A DNA stretch of 45,333 nt, from NCBI RefSeq assembly GCF_007992195.1, contig NZ_BJZU01000048.1, forward strand, positions 1-45,333, in the 5' to 3' direction. The notes below the pieces were generated by a model, which worked only from the letters and a program-made list of their open reading frames with translations, was not told where the DNA came from and ran no database searches. Below are positions 43,177 through 45,333 of this stretch, piece after piece. Position numbers and translations under genes: made by a program. This stretch comes from Methylobacterium oxalidis. GTDB taxonomy: Bacteria > Pseudomonadota > Alphaproteobacteria > Rhizobiales > Beijerinckiaceae. Positions within the stretch are counted from its first letter, which is position 1. The number at the start of each line of letters is the position of its first letter.

Positions 43177-44481
43177 ATGGAACGCCAAGACCTTCTCGAA
43201 CCTCAGGATTCTCCGGCCGCCAAGTGGTGGCAGCTCGCCTTCGGCATCCTCTGCATGGCGATGATCGCGAATCTCCAGTACGGCTGGACGCTGTTCGTCG
43301 ATCCGATCGATTCGGCCCATCACTGGGGCCGCGCCGCGATCCAGCTCGCCTTCACCTTCTTCGTCGCGACCGAGACCTGGCTGGTGCCGATCGAGGCGTG
43401 GTTCGTGGACCGCTACGGCCCGCGGATCGTCGTCGCCTTCGGCGGCGTGATGATCGCGCTCGCCTGGGTGCTCGACGCCTACGCCACCTCGCTGCCGCTC
43501 CTCTACCTCGCGGCGGTCGTCGGCGGCATCGGGGCGGGCTCGGTCTACGGCACCTGCGTCGGCAACGCGCTGAAGTGGTTCCCCCACCGGCGCGGCCTCG
43601 CGGCGGGCGCCACCGCGGCGGGCTTCGGCGCGGGCGCGGCGCTGACCGTCGTGCCGATCGCCAAGATGATCGCCACCAGCGGCTACCAGAGCGCCTTCCT
43701 CACCTTCGGCCTGATCCAGGGCGGCGTGGTGCTGGTCCTGTCGCTGTTCCTGCGCAAGCCCCGCCGGACGGTTGCGGTGCAGCGCAAGAGCCTGCGCCTG
43801 CCCCAGTCCCAGGTCGACCGGACCCCGCGCGAGGCGGTGCGGACCCCGGTCTTCTGGATCATGTACGCGATGTTCGTGATGGTGGCCTCCGGCGGCCTGA
43901 TGGCGGCCGCGCAGATCGCGCCCATCGCCCACGACTTCAAGGTCGCGGACGTGCCGGTGAGCCTGTTCGGCCTGCAGATGGCGGCGCTCACCTTCGCGAT
44001 CTCGCTGGACCGCGTCTTCGACGGGTTCGGGCGGCCGTTCTTCGGCTACGTCTCGGACAACATCGGCCGCGAGAACACGATGTTCATCGCCTTCGGCATC
44101 GCGGCGATCGCCGTCGTCCTGCTGCTGACGAGCGGGCGCAACCCGCTGATCTTCATCCTGGCGACGGCGATGTATTTCGGCGTCTTCGGCGAGATCTACT
44201 CGCTATTCCCGGCGACCTGCGGCGACACCTTCGGCTCGAAATACGCCGCCACCAACGCCGGCATGCTCTACACGGCCAAGGGCACGGCGGCCTTCCTCGT
44301 CCCCTTCGCGAGCCTCGTCTCGGCGGCCTACGGCTGGACGGCCGTCTTCGCCATCGTGATCGGGCTCAACGTGACGGCGGCACTGCTGGCCCTGTTCGTG
44401 CTGAAGCCGATGCGCCTGCGCTACCTCGCGGGCGGGCCGGCCGAGGCGCCGCTCGCCGCAGCGCCGGTCCGGACCGCCTGA
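43177..44481 (+). CDS. oxlT: Oxalate/formate antiporter (OFA family, MFS)
   Basis: A 434-residue inner-membrane transporter with about 12 hydrophobic helices. MFS loop motifs are present: Asp-Arg-Tyr-Gly-Pro-Arg after helix 2, and Phe-Gly-Arg-Pro-Phe-Phe-Gly-Tyr-Val-Ser-Asp-Asn-Ile-Gly-Arg between helices 8 and 9. The OFA-type Ala-Ala-Gly-Ala-Thr-Ala-Ala-Gly-Phe-Gly-Ala-Gly-Ala-Ala helix is also present. OxlT exchanges external oxalate for formate. The following frc start makes an oxalate role very likely. The ATG at 43177 has an AGGACCAGGG region upstream. It is flanked by the two operator-like sites and a strong terminator. Confidence 0.94.
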   Translation: MERQDLLEPQDSPAAKWWQLAFGILCMAMIANLQYGWTLFVDPIDSAHHWGRAAIQLAFTFFVATETWLVPIEAWFVDRYGPRIVVAFGGVMIALAWVLDAYATSLPLLYLAAVVGGIGAGSVYGTCVGNALKWFPHRRGLAAGATAAGFGAGAALTVVPIAKMIATSGYQSAFLTFGLIQGGVVLVLSLFLRKPRRTVAVQRKSLRLPQSQVDRTPREAVRTPVFWIMYAMFVMVASGGLMAAAQIAPIAHDFKVADVPVSLFGLQMAALTFAISLDRVFDGFGRPFFGYVSDNIGRENTMFIAFGIAAIAVVLLLTSGRNPLIFILATAMYFGVFGEIYSLFPATCGDTFGSKYAATNAGMLYTAKGTAAFLVPFASLVSAAYGWTAVFAIVIGLNVTAALLALFVLKPMRLRYLAGGPAEAPLAAAPVRTA

Positions 44482-44537
44482 GGCCGGCCGGGTCGCGCCC
44501 CTCGGGCGCGGCCGGGCCCTCGCAGGACCGCACGTCC

Positions 44538-44578
44538 GCAGCGGCGGCGTCCTCCCGGACGCCGCCGCTGCCCTGTTT
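44538..44578 (+). terminator. Terminator of oxlT
   Basis: A perfect 15-bp stem (GCAGCGGCGGCGTCC and its complement) with loop TCCC spans 44538-44571 and is followed by CCTGTTT. It lies 56 bases after the oxlT stop and so separates oxlT from frc, meaning frc needs its own promoter. Confidence 0.75.
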
Positions 44579-44584
44579 GACACT

Positions 44585-44601
44585 TGGTATTTGGTATGCC
44601 A
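44585..44601 (-). promoter_or_regulatory. Second copy of the operator-like palindrome, upstream of frc
   Basis: Read leftward it is TGGCATACCAAATACCA, sharing the outer TGGCATA and ATACCA with the site at 43100-43116. It follows the oxlT terminator by 6 bases and stands about 700 bases before frc. TTGACA (44577-44582) overlaps its edge, but no matching -10 was found. Confidence 0.5.
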
Positions 44602-45126
44602 GTCTCGACGGCGTTGACGTGGGGGCCGTGCGGCCGCCACTTTCCGCGGCCCGACCCCCCGGCTCGAACCGGCGGCGGACCCGGATGCCGGAGGGCGCGT
44701 CGTCGCGCGCGCTCACCGGGCGAGACGCCGAAGCGCCGGACCCGCGAGCCACGCCAGATCGGCCGCGGACCCAGCCTCGTCGCCCGGTAGCGCGGGGAGA
44801 ACCCCGCGACCGGGACGTCCCGCCGCGCCGGATCCCGCCACGCCATGGCGACCCGGTGCGGACAAGAACCGGAGGATACGCTCATGAACCGACAGGAGCA
44901 GGCCGCCGCGACCTCGCAGAGGGCGGCGAGCCCGGGCAGCGCGATCACCGCGGACGCAGGCGGGCCGGCGGGCCGGCACGGCACCACGAGGCCCCGCCGC
45001 GGCACTCACATCATCGTCAGGAGCGGCGGCCCGAGCGCCGGAATCCGCCCGGCCGCCCTCGCCGCGCGCCGTTTCGGGCCGTCCCCGGGCCCGGCCCGCG
45101 GGCGTCTGGCACGGCGGACCAGACCA

Positions 45127-45148
45127 TGTATAAACGATCAGGTATACA
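45127..45148. promoter_or_regulatory. Inverted repeat in the frc upstream region
   Basis: TGTATA (45127-45132) and TATACA (45143-45148) are perfect 6-base arms 10 bases apart, in the most AT-rich stretch before frc and 147 bases before its ATG. It could be promoter or regulator-binding DNA; no standard -35/-10 pair fits well. Confidence 0.35.
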
Positions 45149-45295
45149 GCCGACCCGATTTGTAGGGCCCGGCCCCCGGGCCCGATCCGGGGCGGGGCCC
45201 CGCATCGCGAGAGACGCACCGTGCAGCGCCCGCAGACCCGAGCGGACCGGGCGGTGCCGGACACACGATCAACCATTCAGGACTGCGAGTATCCC

Positions 45296-45333
45296 ATGAG
45301 CAAGGCTCTCGAAGGCGTGAAGATCCTCGATTT
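45296..45333 (+). CDS. frc: Formyl-CoA:oxalate CoA-transferase, first 12 codons (cut by window end)
   Basis: Only Met-Ser-Lys-Ala-Leu-Glu-Gly-Val-Lys-Ile-Leu-Asp and two bases of the next codon are visible. This opening matches the N-terminus of formyl-CoA transferases of the class III CoA-transferase family (Leu-Glu-Gly-Val-Lys-Ile-Leu-Asp-Phe). With the oxalate antiporter upstream, Frc is the natural call: it moves CoA from formyl-CoA to oxalate so that oxalyl-CoA decarboxylase can act. Other class III CoA-transferases begin similarly, so context carries much of the weight. Confidence 0.8.
   Translation, partial: MSKALEGVKILD

Larger units (their letters stand above)
44482..45295. other. 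814-base intergenic region between oxlT and frc
   Basis: This is unusually long for the window. It holds a weak 10-bp hairpin (44491-44513), the strong terminator, the operator-like 17-mer, and an AT-richer stretch at about 45125-45165 with an inverted repeat. A rightward frame at 44884-45165 has a good GGAGGA site, but its composition is not convincing as protein. Confidence 0.6.

Noticed and set aside
44884..45165. Possible 93-residue rightward gene with a good GGAGGA site before the ATG
   Set aside because: The protein is low-complexity (Arg, Gly, Pro, Ala), has no recognisable segment and ends in the AT-rich control region. A chance ribosome-like site is more likely, though a short leader gene is not excluded.

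Overview
The window is very GC-rich chromosomal DNA with dense genes, mostly GTG/ATG starts with GA-rich ribosome binding sites, and alphaproteobacterial gene orders such as clpS-clpA and tsaD/gpsA. The oxalate/formate antiporter followed by the first codons of formyl-CoA transferase, the phasin, the DUF6894 protein, the ergothioneine genes and the LOV histidine kinase point to Methylobacterium or a close relative (Hyphomicrobiales, Methylobacteriaceae). That placement is inferred from gene content and composition; no search was run. No tRNA, rRNA, CRISPR array, insertion sequence or prophage was seen.

Layout. 1-5600: a TlpA-like thioredoxin divergent from argH, an IalB-like secreted protein, a HAD phosphatase and small hypotheticals. 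5.6-9.8 kb: a LOV-domain (blue light) HisKA_2-type histidine kinase with a single-domain response regulator, then msrA, a UPF0114 membrane protein and the murein endopeptidase mepA. 9.9-15.0 kb: a PRC-barrel protein with 28-nt tandem repeats at its end, a ParB-like protein, and a leftward run tsaD, GNAT fusion, gpsA, OGFr-like, EVE. 15.1-19.5 kb: a toxin-antitoxin pair whose PIN toxin appears internally deleted, a Mop molbindin with a secreted partner, a DUF2293 protein, an orphan osmoprotectant-type ABC ATPase, and rpsD with a good terminator and a possible attenuator in its leader. 19.7-23.7 kb: murI, divergent from egtB-egtD (ergothioneine synthesis). 23.9-31.6 kb: clpS-clpA, a phasin with a recognisable promoter, a D,D-carboxypeptidase with a SPOR domain, and an htrA / Pro-Asp repeat protein / J-domain operon.

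32.6-39.1 kb holds the most notable system: three leftward genes encoding a MukBEF/Wadjet-type SMC complex (JetA-like, JetB-like, JetC-like), preceded closely by an FKBP prolyl isomerase. No JetD nuclease gene is next to it. It may be a condensin (MksBEF-like), an incomplete Wadjet, or a Wadjet with JetD elsewhere.

39.3-45.3 kb: small proteins, a 599-residue P-loop kinase-like protein of unknown role, and the oxalate locus. A 17-bp imperfect palindrome upstream of the antiporter recurs in opposite orientation, 13 of 17 bases identical, just after the antiporter's terminator and ahead of formyl-CoA transferase. This suggests one regulator controls both transcription units.
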